Of a stretch of DNA of 54,029 nt, positions 25,767 through 34,886 are shown piece by piece. Numbering within the stretch: position 1 is the first letter of the stretch; the number at the start of each line of letters is the position of its first letter. The stretch spans positions 1 to 54,029 of the forward strand of contig NZ_BDCF01000054.1 in the NCBI RefSeq assembly GCF_001613365.1. The letters run 5' to 3'. Source of the stretch: Nocardia xishanensis NBRC 101358. GTDB taxonomy: Bacteria > Actinomycetota > Actinomycetes > Mycobacteriales > Mycobacteriaceae. The position numbers and the translations under genes were made by a program. The notes under the pieces are model-generated. The model ran no database searches. It had not been told where the DNA came from and worked only from the letters and a program-made list of their open reading frames with translations.

Positions 25767-27898
25767 CAGGAGCGTCCGCCGCGAGCGGCCCGACGCCGCT
25801 CAACTCGGGTGAACCAACGGGCTTCGGCGGTGCCGGGTCGGTGACGCTGGTGGAAGGTGGCACCTTCTGCCTGTCGAACCGGCTCGGCGACGTCGAGCCC
25901 GGCCGCCCGCACGGGCTGTTCTTCCGTGACGCGCGCGTCCTGTCACGGTGGGAACTGCTCGTCGACGGCAGACCGCCGGAACCGCTGTCGGTCCTGAGCC
26001 CAGAGGCGTTCATCGCGCGCTTCGTCATGCGCAGGCCGCCGCATGCCGGGCTGGCCGACAGCACCCTGCTCGTGGTCCGCGAACGCATCGTCGCCGACGG
26101 CATGCACGAGCTGCTCACGCTGGAGAACATGGGCCGCGAACCGACCGCGGTCACCCTCGAGCTGCACGTCGACGCGGATTTCGTCGATCTGTTCGCGGTG
26201 AAGGAAGGCCGCGCGGGGCATGTGCGCGCGGACGTGACCATCACCGACAGCGAACTGCTGCTGCACGATCGCTCGGATCGCATGCGTGGCATCACGGTCT
26301 CGGCCACCGTCGAACCCACCGTGCTGCCCGGCGCCCTGGTGTGGCGGGTCGTCGTTCCGGTCGGCGGCAAGTGGCAGACCGAGGTCATCGCGCAGCCGAC
26401 GCTGGGCAACCAGCAGGTGCAGATGCCGATCACGCCGGGCGAGCACGTCGGTTTCAGCGGGCCTTGCCGCAAGATCGCCGCGTGGCGCGACACCGCCACC
26501 GACATCTCCTCGGCGGACCCGGTGCTCACCCAGGTGCTTCGCCGCACCGAAAGCGACTTGGGCGCCTTGCAGATTCACGACGACACCGGCGGGAGCAGGC
26601 CGTTCGTCGCGGCGGGCGCGCCGTGGTTCATGACGCTGTTCGGGCGCGACAGCCTGCTCACGGCGTGGATGGCGCTGCCGCTCGCCGTCGATCTCGCCCT
26701 CGGCACGCTGCAACAGCTGGCCGAACTGCAAGGGCAGGAAGTGAATCCGCTCACCGAAGAGGAGCCGGGGCGGATCATGCACGAGATGCGGCGCGGTCCA
26801 TCGGGCGGCCAAGTGCTCGGCGGCAACATCTACTTCGGAACCGCCGACGCCACACCGCTGTTCGTGATGCTGCTCGCCGAATGCCATCGGTGGGGCGCGG
26901 AGCCGCAGGCGATCGAGGAACTGCTTCCCGCCGCCGACGCGGCGCTGGAGTGGATCACCGAGTACGGCGACCGGGACGGCGACGGTTTCGTCGAGTACCG
27001 CCGCGCCACCGACCGCGGCCTGATCAACCAGGGCTGGAAGGACAGCTTCGACGGAATCAACGACGCGGGAGGACATCTCGCCGAGGCTCCGGTCGCGCTG
27101 TGCGAGGTGCAGGGCTACGTGCACGCGGCCCTGCTCGCCAGGGCGGAGCTGGCCGACGCCTTCGACGAGCAACGCCTGGCCGCGCGCCTGCGCGAGCGGG
27201 CGGCCGAACTGCGCGGCAAGTTCACCGAACAGTTCTGGATGCCGGACCGCGGCTGGTACGCGGTCGCGTTGGACGGCACCAAGCGGCACGTCGACGCGCT
27301 GACCAGCAATGCGGCGCACTGTCTCTGGGCGGGTATCGCCAGCGACGAGCACGCCGAGGAACTGGTGCGTCAGTTGGCCAAGGAGGAGATGGACACCGGT
27401 TTCGGGTTGCGCACACTGGCGGCCAACATGGGCGCCTACAACCCGATGAGCTATCACTGCGGCTCGGTGTGGCCGCACGACACCGCGATCGCCGTGGCCG
27501 GGCTGCTGCGCTACGAGCACGTGCCGGGCGCGACGAAGCTGGCCACCCGGCTGGCCACCGGATTGCTGGACGCGGCAGCGGCTTTCGACGGGCGCCTGCC
27601 CGAGCTGTTCTGCGGCTTCCCGCGCTCCCGGTTCGCCATCCCGGTGCCCTATCCCACGTCCTGTTCGCCGCAGGCGTGGGCGAGCGCCGCACCGCTGCTG
27701 CTGGTGCGGGCTTTCCTCGGCCTGAATCCCGATGTGCCACAACGGACGCTGACCGTACGACCGCGGCTGCCCCACGCCTGGGGCAAGGTGACACTCACCG
27801 CGCTGCGACTCGGGCACGTCAGCGTCGATCTGGAAGCGGAAGGTAACCAGGTGCTCTCGGCTCGACTGCCCGACGATTGGCAGCTGGTCACTCTATGA
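25763..27898 (+). CDS. Amylo-alpha-1,6-glucosidase / glycogen-debranching-type glycoside hydrolase
   Basis: 711 residues in two parts: an N-terminal beta-sandwich domain (about 25-240: LVEGGTFCLSNRLGDVEPGR, LFFRDARVLSRWEL) and a C-terminal (alpha/alpha)6 barrel of the GDE_C/GH15-like type, with WFMTLFGRDSLLTAWMAL, GLINQGWKDSFDGI and YHCGSVWPHDTAIA as the active-site blocks. It likely cleaves alpha-1,6 branch glucose from a glucan. The GTG start overlaps the glycosyltransferase stop. No signal peptide, so cytosolic. The pair may trim and extend the same glucan (inference). Confidence 0.9.
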   Translation: MTGASAASGPTPLNSGEPTGFGGAGSVTLVEGGTFCLSNRLGDVEPGRPHGLFFRDARVLSRWELLVDGRPPEPLSVLSPEAFIARFVMRRPPHAGLADSTLLVVRERIVADGMHELLTLENMGREPTAVTLELHVDADFVDLFAVKEGRAGHVRADVTITDSELLLHDRSDRMRGITVSATVEPTVLPGALVWRVVVPVGGKWQTEVIAQPTLGNQQVQMPITPGEHVGFSGPCRKIAAWRDTATDISSADPVLTQVLRRTESDLGALQIHDDTGGSRPFVAAGAPWFMTLFGRDSLLTAWMALPLAVDLALGTLQQLAELQGQEVNPLTEEEPGRIMHEMRRGPSGGQVLGGNIYFGTADATPLFVMLLAECHRWGAEPQAIEELLPAADAALEWITEYGDRDGDGFVEYRRATDRGLINQGWKDSFDGINDAGGHLAEAPVALCEVQGYVHAALLARAELADAFDEQRLAARLRERAAELRGKFTEQFWMPDRGWYAVALDGTKRHVDALTSNAAHCLWAGIASDEHAEELVRQLAKEEMDTGFGLRTLAANMGAYNPMSYHCGSVWPHDTAIAVAGLLRYEHVPGATKLATRLATGLLDAAAAFDGRLPELFCGFPRSRFAIPVPYPTSCSPQAWASAAPLLLVRAFLGLNPDVPQRTLTVRPRLPHAWGKVTLTALRLGHVSVDLEAEGNQVLSARLPDDWQLVTL

Positions 27899-27966
27899 AA
27901 CGCTCGCGATAGTCACCCGCGCACGGGAATCGGGCACCCTGCGCCGACGTGGGCTGGAGGTGCACG

Positions 27967-28146
27967 ATGCAGACATCGCAGGACAAGCGCGACCTGTGGA
28001 GCACTCAGCACAGAGACTGCGGGATCGAGCCGACAGATTTGGACCTGGACCTAGCGCTGTTTCTGCGCAGCGTCCACGCCGGGCACGGACCCGACTGTCG
28101 CCAGTACCTGGCGGCCGCCGCCTACTGTTTCGGCCACGCGCGCTGA
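27967..28146 (+). CDS. 59-residue Cys-containing small protein
   Basis: MQTSQDKRDLWSTQHRDCGI start, DLDLDLALFLRSVHAGHGPD middle, and a CRQYLAAAAYCFGHAR end. Three cysteines (18, 50, 60 or thereabouts) and several histidines give a zinc-ribbon-like impression but no clear ligand pattern. ATG 27967 has GGAGG six bases upstream, which decides the start over the earlier GTG at 27949. It lies 68 bp after the debranching enzyme and probably shares its transcript. Not recognised. Confidence 0.55.
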   Translation: MQTSQDKRDLWSTQHRDCGIEPTDLDLDLALFLRSVHAGHGPDCRQYLAAAAYCFGHAR

Positions 28147-28155
28147 CCGGCGGCA

Positions 28156-29679
28156 CTACCAGCTCATGATGCCGGTGCGCAGCGGCCCGGTTCGATGAGC
28201 TCGCTGGCACACGGCTCGTTGCCGTGCGCGGAGCACTTCCGCGCCCACGTTCGCGGTGAGGTAGTGCAAGAAGCTCGCGGCGAGCGAATCGCCGGGGAGA
28301 TCGCCTTTGGCGTACGCGTATTCGATGCCCCAGAAGGGATAGGAGCGGTCGATCGCGGCCTGTCTGCCCGGCGCGACGCCGCCGATCGTGACGACGCGCA
28401 TCTCGGCCTTGCGTGCCTCGGAGAATTCGCCGTAGCCGATCGCGCCGGGGAGGTCGTCGACGGCCTTGTGCATGTCTTTGGTGACCGGCACGTCGCAGTA
28501 GGTGCCCGCGGTGTCCTTGATGGCGGTGCAGCTCCGGTGCGGGCGAGCCGGTTGTTCGCCGCCGAGCAGCGCGTTCTCGAAGATCACCCTGGTGCCGGAT
28601 CCCGGCGCCCGATCGATGAGCACGACCGGTAGGTCGGGCCCGCCGACTTGCCGCCAGTTGGTGATCCTGCCCTGGTAGATGTCCCTGACCTGGGCGGCGG
28701 TGAGATCGGTGATGCCGAGGCCCTTGTGCACGAAGACGGCGAACAAGGACACCGCGAGCGGACGCGGTTGCAGCGCAGGGTAACCCGGACCCTTCACGCC
28801 GTCGCTGAACGCGAGGAGATCGCCGGTCTGCCCGGCTTCGGCCAGTCGATCGAGACCCCGTTCGGTGCCTTGCAAGTCGAAGGCGAATTCGGCTCCGGTA
28901 CAGCGCTTCTCGTACTGCGCCGCCGCGTCGCGGACGACCGGCTCGAACGCCGAAGAGCCGACCAGGGTGAGCTTGCCCTTGGCACAGTCCAACGGAGTCG
29001 GCGGCTGCAACGCGGAGACGACGAACTGCCCGATGATCACCAGCACCAGAAACGTGGTGAGCACCAGCATGACCCGGGAGATTCCGGTCTGGCTGCGTGT
29101 CGCGACCACGTGCCCGCCGCGAATCTCGCCGCGCAGCACCGGCTTGCGCTCCTCCTCGGTGCCGCCCGCTTCGGATTGCTGCAGAATGGCCAGGATCTTG
29201 TAGTGGTGTTTTCTGGTCAGCGGGACCTTCGGCAGATCGATGACGCCGATATGCCCTCCGGTGTCCTCCCTGACAGCGATACCCGAAGTGGGGCCGAGGC
29301 TTTCGGCCAGGTCGGGATCGCTCAGCTCGGTCACCGCCATGCCGAGCACCCGGCGCCGAGGGAAGTGCAGGTGCAGGCCGATGCGCGCGGTGGGAGCCAG
29401 GTAGTCGGACGCCGCGATCGCGGTGTTGCCGCTGTTCTCGATGCGCACCAGCACCACAGACAGATCGCGCAGCTCCGGGCCGGAGTCCCCGGCGTCCGGG
29501 CGCAGGTTACGCAGCACACCGGGGTACACCGATTCGATCTCGCCGGTGACGGGAGTATCCATCTGCACGCGGTAGCCGAGCCGCCTGCGGCCCACGAAGA
29601 CGAACTCCCACAGGAAGGCGCCGACCGGTACCGCGATACCGATCAGCGCGAGCGCGGTGTCGAGCGAGAAGTCCCCCAA
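28156..29679 (-). CDS. Membrane-tethered PstS-like substrate-binding protein
   Basis: 507 residues: TM1 (about 8-29), a 170-residue soluble domain (36-200) of mixed beta character, TM2 (about 203-223), then a PstS-like periplasmic-binding domain (LTLVGSSAFEPVVRDAA, DIYQGRITNWRQVGG, DRAPGSGTRVIFE). Two cysteine pairs sit in the PBP domain. Only the TTG at 29679 precedes TM1, and it has GGGTGGGG upstream, so I use it. No pstCAB or phoU genes are nearby. The layout, with an internal domain and an external ligand-binding domain joined by TMs, suggests ligand sensing rather than simple phosphate uptake (inference). Confidence 0.75.
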   Translation of the reverse strand: MGDFSLDTALALIGIAVPVGAFLWEFVFVGRRRLGYRVQMDTPVTGEIESVYPGVLRNLRPDAGDSGPELRDLSVVLVRIENSGNTAIAASDYLAPTARIGLHLHFPRRRVLGMAVTELSDPDLAESLGPTSGIAVREDTGGHIGVIDLPKVPLTRKHHYKILAILQQSEAGGTEEERKPVLRGEIRGGHVVATRSQTGISRVMLVLTTFLVLVIIGQFVVSALQPPTPLDCAKGKLTLVGSSAFEPVVRDAAAQYEKRCTGAEFAFDLQGTERGLDRLAEAGQTGDLLAFSDGVKGPGYPALQPRPLAVSLFAVFVHKGLGITDLTAAQVRDIYQGRITNWRQVGGPDLPVVLIDRAPGSGTRVIFENALLGGEQPARPHRSCTAIKDTAGTYCDVPVTKDMHKAVDDLPGAIGYGEFSEARKAEMRVVTIGGVAPGRQAAIDRSYPFWGIEYAYAKGDLPGDSLAASFLHYLTANVGAEVLRARQRAVCQRAHRTGPLRTGIMSW

Positions 29680-29797
29680 CGGTTACCCCACCCCCAGGAT
29701 GTCGATGTGGGCCTATTGTCCAGGGCGCGGACACATTCCGCGGACGCGGACGCAGAATGTTCGCCGACCGTTCACTGCCAGACCATCTCGGGAAGGA

Positions 29798-30856
29798 TCA
29801 GGACCCGGCGGTCCAGGCCAGCAGATCGTCCACCGGCCAGGTGTTGATCACCCGATCCGGATCGACGCCGTTGGCGACGGCGCGCTCGCAACCGTAACCC
29901 TGCCAATCCAATTGGCCCGGGGCGTGCGCGTCGGTGTCGACGGCGAAGTGGCACCCGATCTCCACGGCCAGCCGCAGCAACCGGGAGGGCGGGTCGAGGC
30001 GTTCCGGACGGGAGTTGATCTCCACCGCGGTGCCGTACTTCTTGCACGCCTCGAAGACGAGTTCGGCGTCGAAGGTCGATTCCGGCCGGTTGCCGCGGAC
30101 GCCCGCGACCAAACGGCCGGTGCAGTGGCCGAGCACGTCCACGTTCGGGTTCGCCACCGCGTAGACCATGCGCTTGGTCATGGTCGCGCTGTCCGCGCGC
30201 AGGTGCGAATGCACGCTGGCCACCACGATGTCCAGCTCGGCGAGCAGGTCGGCCTCCTGATCGAGGGCGCCGTCGTCGAGAATGTCGACCTCGATGCCGG
30301 TAAGGACGCGAAACGGCGCGAAGCGCTCGTTCAGCTCGGCCACCACGTCGAGCTGGCGGCGCAGCCGCTCGGCGGACAGGCCGTTGGCGACCGTCAGGCG
30401 CGGCGAATGATCGGTGAGCGCGCAGTACTCGTGTCCGAGCGCCGCGGCCACGCCCATCATCTCCTCGATCGGGCTGCCGCCGTCGGACCAGTTCGAATGG
30501 GTGTGCAGGTCGCCGCGGAGCCGTTGGCGCAGCGGCTTGCCCGGCGCGCCGATGGGCTGCGCGGCACGGCGCAGGTCGGCCAGATAGTCGGGGATCTGTC
30601 CCGCGCAGGCTTGCGTGATGACGGCAGCCGTCTTCGGTCCGATGCCGGACAGGTCCTGCCAGATGCCCGCCGCCTGGTACGTGGCGAGCTCGTCCGGCGA
30701 CAGTCCAGCCACCACCTCGGCGGCGCGGCGGTAGGCCTTGACCCGGTGGGTCTGGGCGCGCCCGCGCTCCAACCAGAAGCCGATCTCACGCAACGCTTCC
30801 ACCGGACCGGGCGCGCCCGCCCCGTCCGGTTCGGCGATCCGATCGGCGTCGGTCAC
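29798..30856 (-). CDS. PHP-domain protein with N-terminal helix-hairpin-helix (PolX-like)
   Basis: 352 residues. The first ~100 hold a pol-beta-like helical/HhH segment (AYRRAAEVVAGL, LSGIGPKTAAVI). The rest is a PHP phosphoesterase domain with RGDLHTHSNWSDGG, CALTDHSPRL, GIEVDILDDG, VASVHSHL, DVLGHCTG, AVEINSRP and FAVDTDAHAP, a full set of metal ligands. The polymerase domain of PolX is absent, as in M. tuberculosis Rv3856c-type proteins. Probable metal-dependent phosphatase or nuclease; substrate unknown. GTG start at 30856, four bases after the reductase stop, so the two are probably co-transcribed. Confidence 0.85.
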   Translation of the reverse strand: MTDADRIAEPDGAGAPGPVEALREIGFWLERGRAQTHRVKAYRRAAEVVAGLSPDELATYQAAGIWQDLSGIGPKTAAVITQACAGQIPDYLADLRRAAQPIGAPGKPLRQRLRGDLHTHSNWSDGGSPIEEMMGVAAALGHEYCALTDHSPRLTVANGLSAERLRRQLDVVAELNERFAPFRVLTGIEVDILDDGALDQEADLLAELDIVVASVHSHLRADSATMTKRMVYAVANPNVDVLGHCTGRLVAGVRGNRPESTFDAELVFEACKKYGTAVEINSRPERLDPPSRLLRLAVEIGCHFAVDTDAHAPGQLDWQGYGCERAVANGVDPDRVINTWPVDDLLAWTAGS

Positions 30857-30860
30857 GCGG

Positions 30861-31442
30861 CTATCGAATCCTGCTGTACTTCACGAATGCCACCCCGTCT
30901 TCGAACACCCGGCTGGTGATCACGCGGAATCGCGCCGCCTCCGGCAGCCGGGGCCCGGAACCGAACAGCGAACGACCGCGGCCGAGCACGATCGGATACA
31001 GCTTCAGGAAGATCTGGTCGATCTCGGGAAGCAGTACCTGGGCCAGCTCGCCGCCGCCGCACAGCCAGATGCCGAGTCCCTTGTCCCGCTTGAGTTCTCG
31101 CACCCGCTCCAGCGGATCGTCCGAGATCAGCTCGACGGCGGGGTCCGGGTTCTCCGGCAGGGTCGTGGAGACCACGAACTGTCGCAGGTGCGCGTACGGG
31201 CTGGAGGTGCCTGTGCGCACGCCGAAATCGTGCGTCTTGCGCCCCATCAGCACCGTGTCGAAGTTGGCATTGCGCTTGGTGATGCCGCGCGCCTCCCGCA
31301 CCTTGGTCGGCAAGGTCTCGGGATACTGCGCGGTGATCGCCGGGCCGTGGTCGCCGCCGACGGGGAAGAAGTCGACCGACCCTTCCTCGGTGGCGATGAA
31401 CCCGTCGATCGTCGACGCTACGTAGTAGGTGAGCTTGCGCAT
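30861..31442 (-). CDS. Dihydrofolate reductase-fold (RibD C-terminal family) oxidoreductase
   Basis: 193 residues, starting MRKLTYYVASTIDGFIA and containing DTVLMGRKTHDFG (NADPH-binding) and IWLCGGGELAQVLLPEIDQI (GGxxL motif). These are the marks of the RibD_C/YyaP group of DHFR-like reductases, which use NADPH; few have known substrates. The ATG at 31442 has GGAGGAAGGA just upstream. The PHP gene starts four bases after its stop. Confidence 0.87.
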   Translation of the reverse strand: MRKLTYYVASTIDGFIATEEGSVDFFPVGGDHGPAITAQYPETLPTKVREARGITKRNANFDTVLMGRKTHDFGVRTGTSSPYAHLRQFVVSTTLPENPDPAVELISDDPLERVRELKRDKGLGIWLCGGGELAQVLLPEIDQIFLKLYPIVLGRGRSLFGSGPRLPEAARFRVITSRVFEDGVAFVKYSRIR

Positions 31443-31506
31443 GTGTCCTTCCTCCACGACCGGGGGGACGTCCCGGGCTGCATGAGGAAACCGTAGCTCG
31501 CTCGAG

Positions 31507-32367
31507 TCAGCGGCGGCGCGGCTTCGGCTGGCAGCGCGGGCAGGAGTAGGAAGAACGGTTCATAAATCGCTCGCGCACCACGGGCGCGCCGCAGCGGCGG
31601 CACGGCTCGTCCTCCCTGCCGTAGACGGCGAGCGCGCGTTCGAAGTAGCCGGACTCACCGTTGACGTCGACATAGAGCGCGTCGAATGAGGTGCCGCCGA
31701 CAGCCAAGGCCTCACCCATCACGGCGGTGACCGCGTCGAGCAGTTCGCGCAGCACGGGCTTGGTCAGACCGGAGGCGAGGCGACTGCCGTGGATGCGGAC
31801 GCGCCAGAGCGATTCGTCGGCGTAGATGTTGCCGACGCCGGAGATCACCGACTGGTCCAGCAGCACCCGTTTGATCTCGGACCGCTTGGCCCGGATGGCG
31901 TCCACCGCCGCCTCCCGGTCGAAGCGCGGGTCCAGCGGATCGCGGGCGATATGCGCCACCGGCTCGGGCACCGGCGTGCCGTCGACCTCGACCAGTGGAG
32001 CGAGCGCCCAGCCGCCGAAGGTGCGCTGGTCGACGAAGCGGAGCTGGGTGCCGTCGTGCAGGGTCGCCTTGATATGCGTGTGCTTCTCCAGCGGGGCGTC
32101 GGCGGGACGCACCAGCATCTGGCCGCTCATGCCGAGATGCACGACCAGCGCGTCGTCGCCGTCGTCGAAGGTGAGCCAGAGATATTTGCCGCGTCGCTCG
32201 GCCGCCGTCACGCGCTGCCCGGCCATGCGGGCGGCGAGATCGGCCGCCCCCTCGAGATGACGGCGCACCGATCGCGGGTGCGTGACGGTCACCGATTCGA
32301 TGGTGCGGCCGACCACATGCTCGGCGAGTCCGCGCCGGACGACCTCGACCTCGGGGAGTTCGGGCAC
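31507..32367 (-). CDS. mutM: Formamidopyrimidine-DNA glycosylase
   Basis: Base-excision repair enzyme removing 8-oxoguanine and Fapy lesions, with AP-lyase activity. 286 residues. The N-terminus is (M)PELPEVEVVRRGL with catalytic Pro2 and Glu3, RRGKYLWLTF gives the catalytic lysine, VSGVGN-type helix-two-turn-helix (VISGVGNIYADE), and the C-terminal zinc finger CRRCG...CPRC. The GTG start is one base after the rnc stop, so the genes are coupled. Same order as Rv2925c-Rv2924c in M. tuberculosis. Confidence 0.97.
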   Translation of the reverse strand: MPELPEVEVVRRGLAEHVVGRTIESVTVTHPRSVRRHLEGAADLAARMAGQRVTAAERRGKYLWLTFDDGDDALVVHLGMSGQMLVRPADAPLEKHTHIKATLHDGTQLRFVDQRTFGGWALAPLVEVDGTPVPEPVAHIARDPLDPRFDREAAVDAIRAKRSEIKRVLLDQSVISGVGNIYADESLWRVRIHGSRLASGLTKPVLRELLDAVTAVMGEALAVGGTSFDALYVDVNGESGYFERALAVYGREDEPCRRCGAPVVRERFMNRSSYSCPRCQPKPRRR

Positions 32368-32368
32368 G

Positions 32369-33091
32369 TCAGGCTTCGGCGGTCAGTGCCTGGTAGGCGG
32401 CGCCCGCGGCCTTCTGCTCCGCTTCCTTCTTGGACCGGCCGACGCCCTGCCCGTAGGCACGGCCGCCGATCACCGTGGTCGCGGTGAATTCCTTGTCGTG
32501 GTCGGGGCCCGTCGAGGTGATCTCGTAACTGGGCACGCCGAGACCGCGTTCCGCCGTGAGCTCCTGCAGGCTGGTCTTCCAGTCGAGGCCGGCGCCCATG
32601 CGCGGGCCGCGCTCGAGCAACTCAGCGAACAGCCGAAGCACGACGCCGCGCGCCACGTCGATGCCGTGTTGCAGGTGGACCGCGCCGAGCAGCGACTCCA
32701 TGCCGTCGGCGAGGATGCTCGGCTTGTCCCGGCCGCCGGTGAGCTCTTCGCCCTTGCCGAGCAGCAGGTGCACGCCGAGGCCGCCCTGGCCGAGCCCGCG
32801 CGCCACCTCGGCGAGCGCGTGCATGTTCACCACGCTCGCCCGCAGCTTGGCCAGTTCGCCCTCGGACTTGTCCGGGTGCTCGTGGTACAGCCGCTCGGTG
32901 ATGCTGAGGCCGAGTACTGAGTCGCCGAGGAATTCCAGGCGCTCGTTGGTCGGTAGCCCGCCGTTCTCGTAGGCGTACGACCGGTGTGTCAGCGCGAGGC
33001 GCAGCAGATCCGGTCGTACGTCGACGCCGAGGGCTTCGAGCAGGCTGGCGTGTTCACCGGACGAGCCGGCTTCGTCCTTGCTGACGGTCAC
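32369..33091 (-). CDS. rnc: Ribonuclease III
   Basis: Double-strand-specific endoribonuclease for rRNA and mRNA processing. 240 residues: the RNase III domain with the signature NERLEFLGDSVLGL and DGMESLLGAV (catalytic acidic residues), and a C-terminal dsRNA-binding domain (DWKTSLQELTAERG through GRSKKEAEQKAAGAAY). GTG start at 33091, 22 bp after the rpmF stop. Coupled to mutM downstream. Confidence 0.97.
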   Translation of the reverse strand: MTVSKDEAGSSGEHASLLEALGVDVRPDLLRLALTHRSYAYENGGLPTNERLEFLGDSVLGLSITERLYHEHPDKSEGELAKLRASVVNMHALAEVARGLGQGGLGVHLLLGKGEELTGGRDKPSILADGMESLLGAVHLQHGIDVARGVVLRLFAELLERGPRMGAGLDWKTSLQELTAERGLGVPSYEITSTGPDHDKEFTATTVIGGRAYGQGVGRSKKEAEQKAAGAAYQALTAEA

Positions 33092-33113
33092 GTCGATACG
33101 ACAGGTCGAACTG

Positions 33114-33296
33114 TCAGACGGCGGCGGTGACCTGGCGGCCCTTGTAGGTGCCGCAGGACGGGCACGCGATGTGCGGCAGGGTCTTCTCGCCGCAGGCGCG
33201 GTTCGGGCAGGTGATCAGGGTCGGCGCGGTGGCCTTCCACTGGCTGCGCCGCGACCTGGTGTTGGAACGGGACATCCGGCGCTTGGGAACGGCCAC
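33114..33296 (-). CDS. rpmF: 50S ribosomal protein L32, zinc-binding (C+) form
   Basis: 60 residues beginning MAVPKRRMSRSNTRSRRSQW, the usual L32 start, with four cysteines at 30, 35, 45 and 48 (CPNRAC and CPSC). This is the zinc-ribbon (C+) version; actinobacteria often also carry a zinc-free copy elsewhere under Zur control. GTG start at 33296. It lies between the DUF177 gene and rnc in the conserved minus-strand cluster. Confidence 0.95.
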   Translation of the reverse strand: MAVPKRRMSRSNTRSRRSQWKATAPTLITCPNRACGEKTLPHIACPSCGTYKGRQVTAAV

Positions 33297-33350
33297 GACT
33301 AACTCTCCTCTGTCCTAATTGCTCTGCCGGTTCGGCTGACGGTCTTGCGT

Positions 33351-33992
33351 TTATCGTTCTGGGTCGGCGTCCGCGTCGGGACTGCCGTTGCCGGGCGATT
33401 CGTTGGCGAACTTCGCCAGCCCGGCCCAGCGAGGGTCAAGTATCTCATGCCCATGGTCGGAACCCGCAATCGCCATCCGCACGCCGCATTCCGGGCACAG
33501 CCCGGCGCAGTCCGGAGTGCACAGCGGCTGCAAGGGCAGCTCCAAACCGATCGCGTCGACGACCACCGGTTCGAGGTCGATGAGATCGTCGTCCATCCGA
33601 TAGATCTCGTCGTCCTCGGTGGTCTGCTCGGTGGTGCTGTCGGGGTACGCGAACAGCTCCGTGAGATGGAGGCGGACCTCGCCGGTGAACGGTTCGAGGC
33701 AGCGCGAGCACTCTCCCGCCGTCGGCGCGATCACCGTTCCGGTGACCAGCACACCCTCGGATACCGCTTGCAGTTGCAGGTCGAGCTCGACCTCGGCTCC
33801 CTCCGGGATGTAGATCAGGTCCAACCCGATCTTCTCGGCGGTGGTGACCGTGCGCTGCTGCTCCCGCATCGTGCCGGGGCGGCGCCCCAGGCTGCGGGTG
33901 TCCAGCACGAAACCCACGTCCGTCTTGCGGTGCGAGGCCGCACGGCGACGCGACACAGAACCGGAACCGGCGGGCATCACGAACTCACTCAC
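33351..33992 (-). CDS. DUF177 (YceD) family protein
   Basis: About 213 residues with FVLDTRSLGRRPGTM, SEGVLVTGTVIAP, the GECSRCL cysteine pair, and a C-terminal CTPDCAGLCPECG cluster, likely a zinc site. YceD/DUF177 proteins precede rpmF in many bacteria and have been linked to 23S rRNA maturation in E. coli and plants. I start at the GTG 33992, but an ATG at 34016 and one at 33977 are possible; none has a strong ribosome site. Corresponds by position to Rv2926c. Confidence 0.88.
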   Translation of the reverse strand: MSEFVMPAGSGSVSRRRAASHRKTDVGFVLDTRSLGRRPGTMREQQRTVTTAEKIGLDLIYIPEGAEVELDLQLQAVSEGVLVTGTVIAPTAGECSRCLEPFTGEVRLHLTELFAYPDSTTEQTTEDDEIYRMDDDLIDLEPVVVDAIGLELPLQPLCTPDCAGLCPECGVRMAIAGSDHGHEILDPRWAGLAKFANESPGNGSPDADADPER

Positions 33993-34139
33993 GATCGAAG
34001 GGAAATGGGCAACCACTCAACAATACGCGAGGGGTCGGCCGAACCTCAAAACGCAGGCGGCGCTGCGGCATAGGCCAGCACCGACAGGAGGACGCACATC
34101 GGCGGAAACGAGGGTCGCGGCGGATGAGGCCGCACCCGG

Positions 34140-34886
34140 TCAACGGCGGAATTCCGCCGCGTAGTCGGGCGCTCCGGCGCCGCTGCGCAGTTGGTGCCGC
34201 CCGCGGCCGACGGTGCGCAAGGTGCTGTTCAGCGTCTCCTCGAACTGGGCGAGCGTCGAATCCACGTAGTGGTCGCACTCGTCGCGCATCCGGTCGGCCT
34301 CCGCGTGCGCGCGGTCGATGATGCGCGCGGACTCGGCGTGCGCCGCCCTGACCACTTCGGTCTGGGTCACCAAGCGCTCCTGCTCGGCGAGGCCCTCGGC
34401 CACCGAGCGTTCGTAGGACGCCTTGCCCGCCTCGATCATGCGCTCCGACTCGGCCCGCGCCCGGCCGGTGACCGCCTCGAACTCGGCGTTGCCGTCGGCC
34501 ACGACGCGCTCGGCCTCCTCCTGCGCGGTGGCGACCAGATGGTCGGCGTGCGCACTGGCCTCGGCCACCATCCGGTCCGCGTGCGCCTTCGCGTCGGCGA
34601 GGATGCGGTCGGCTTCCTCGCGTGCGGAGCCGATGGTCTGCTCGGCCTGTTCGTTGGCAGAGGTCACGGTGATCTCGGCGGCCGAGCGAGCATCGGAGAC
34701 GATCTTGTCGCGATGATCGAGCACGTCCTGAGCGTCGTCGAGTTCGCCCGGCAGCGCGTCACGCACGTCGTCGAGCAGTTCGAGCACGTCGCCGCGCGGC
34801 ACGATGCAGCTGCGGGTGGGCGGGATGCCGCGCGCCTCCTCGACGATGGCCACCAGCTCGTCGAGTGCCTCGAATACGCGATACAT
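34140..34886 (-). CDS. sepIVA: SepIVA, DivIVA-like septation protein
   Basis: 248 residues starting MYRVFEALDELVAIVEEARG, nearly the same as M. tuberculosis Rv2927c, followed by a long coiled coil with repeated A/E/H-rich heptads (SAREEADRILADAKAHADRM, AHADHLVATAQEEAERV) and the end RTVGRGRHQLRSGAGAPDY. In mycobacteria SepIVA is needed for septation and affects cell-wall synthesis at the pole and septum. ATG 34886 has GGGG-type ribosome sequence; a GTG two codons earlier is an alternative. Confidence 0.93.
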   Translation of the reverse strand: MYRVFEALDELVAIVEEARGIPPTRSCIVPRGDVLELLDDVRDALPGELDDAQDVLDHRDKIVSDARSAAEITVTSANEQAEQTIGSAREEADRILADAKAHADRMVAEASAHADHLVATAQEEAERVVADGNAEFEAVTGRARAESERMIEAGKASYERSVAEGLAEQERLVTQTEVVRAAHAESARIIDRAHAEADRMRDECDHYVDSTLAQFEETLNSTLRTVGRGRHQLRSGAGAPDYAAEFRR

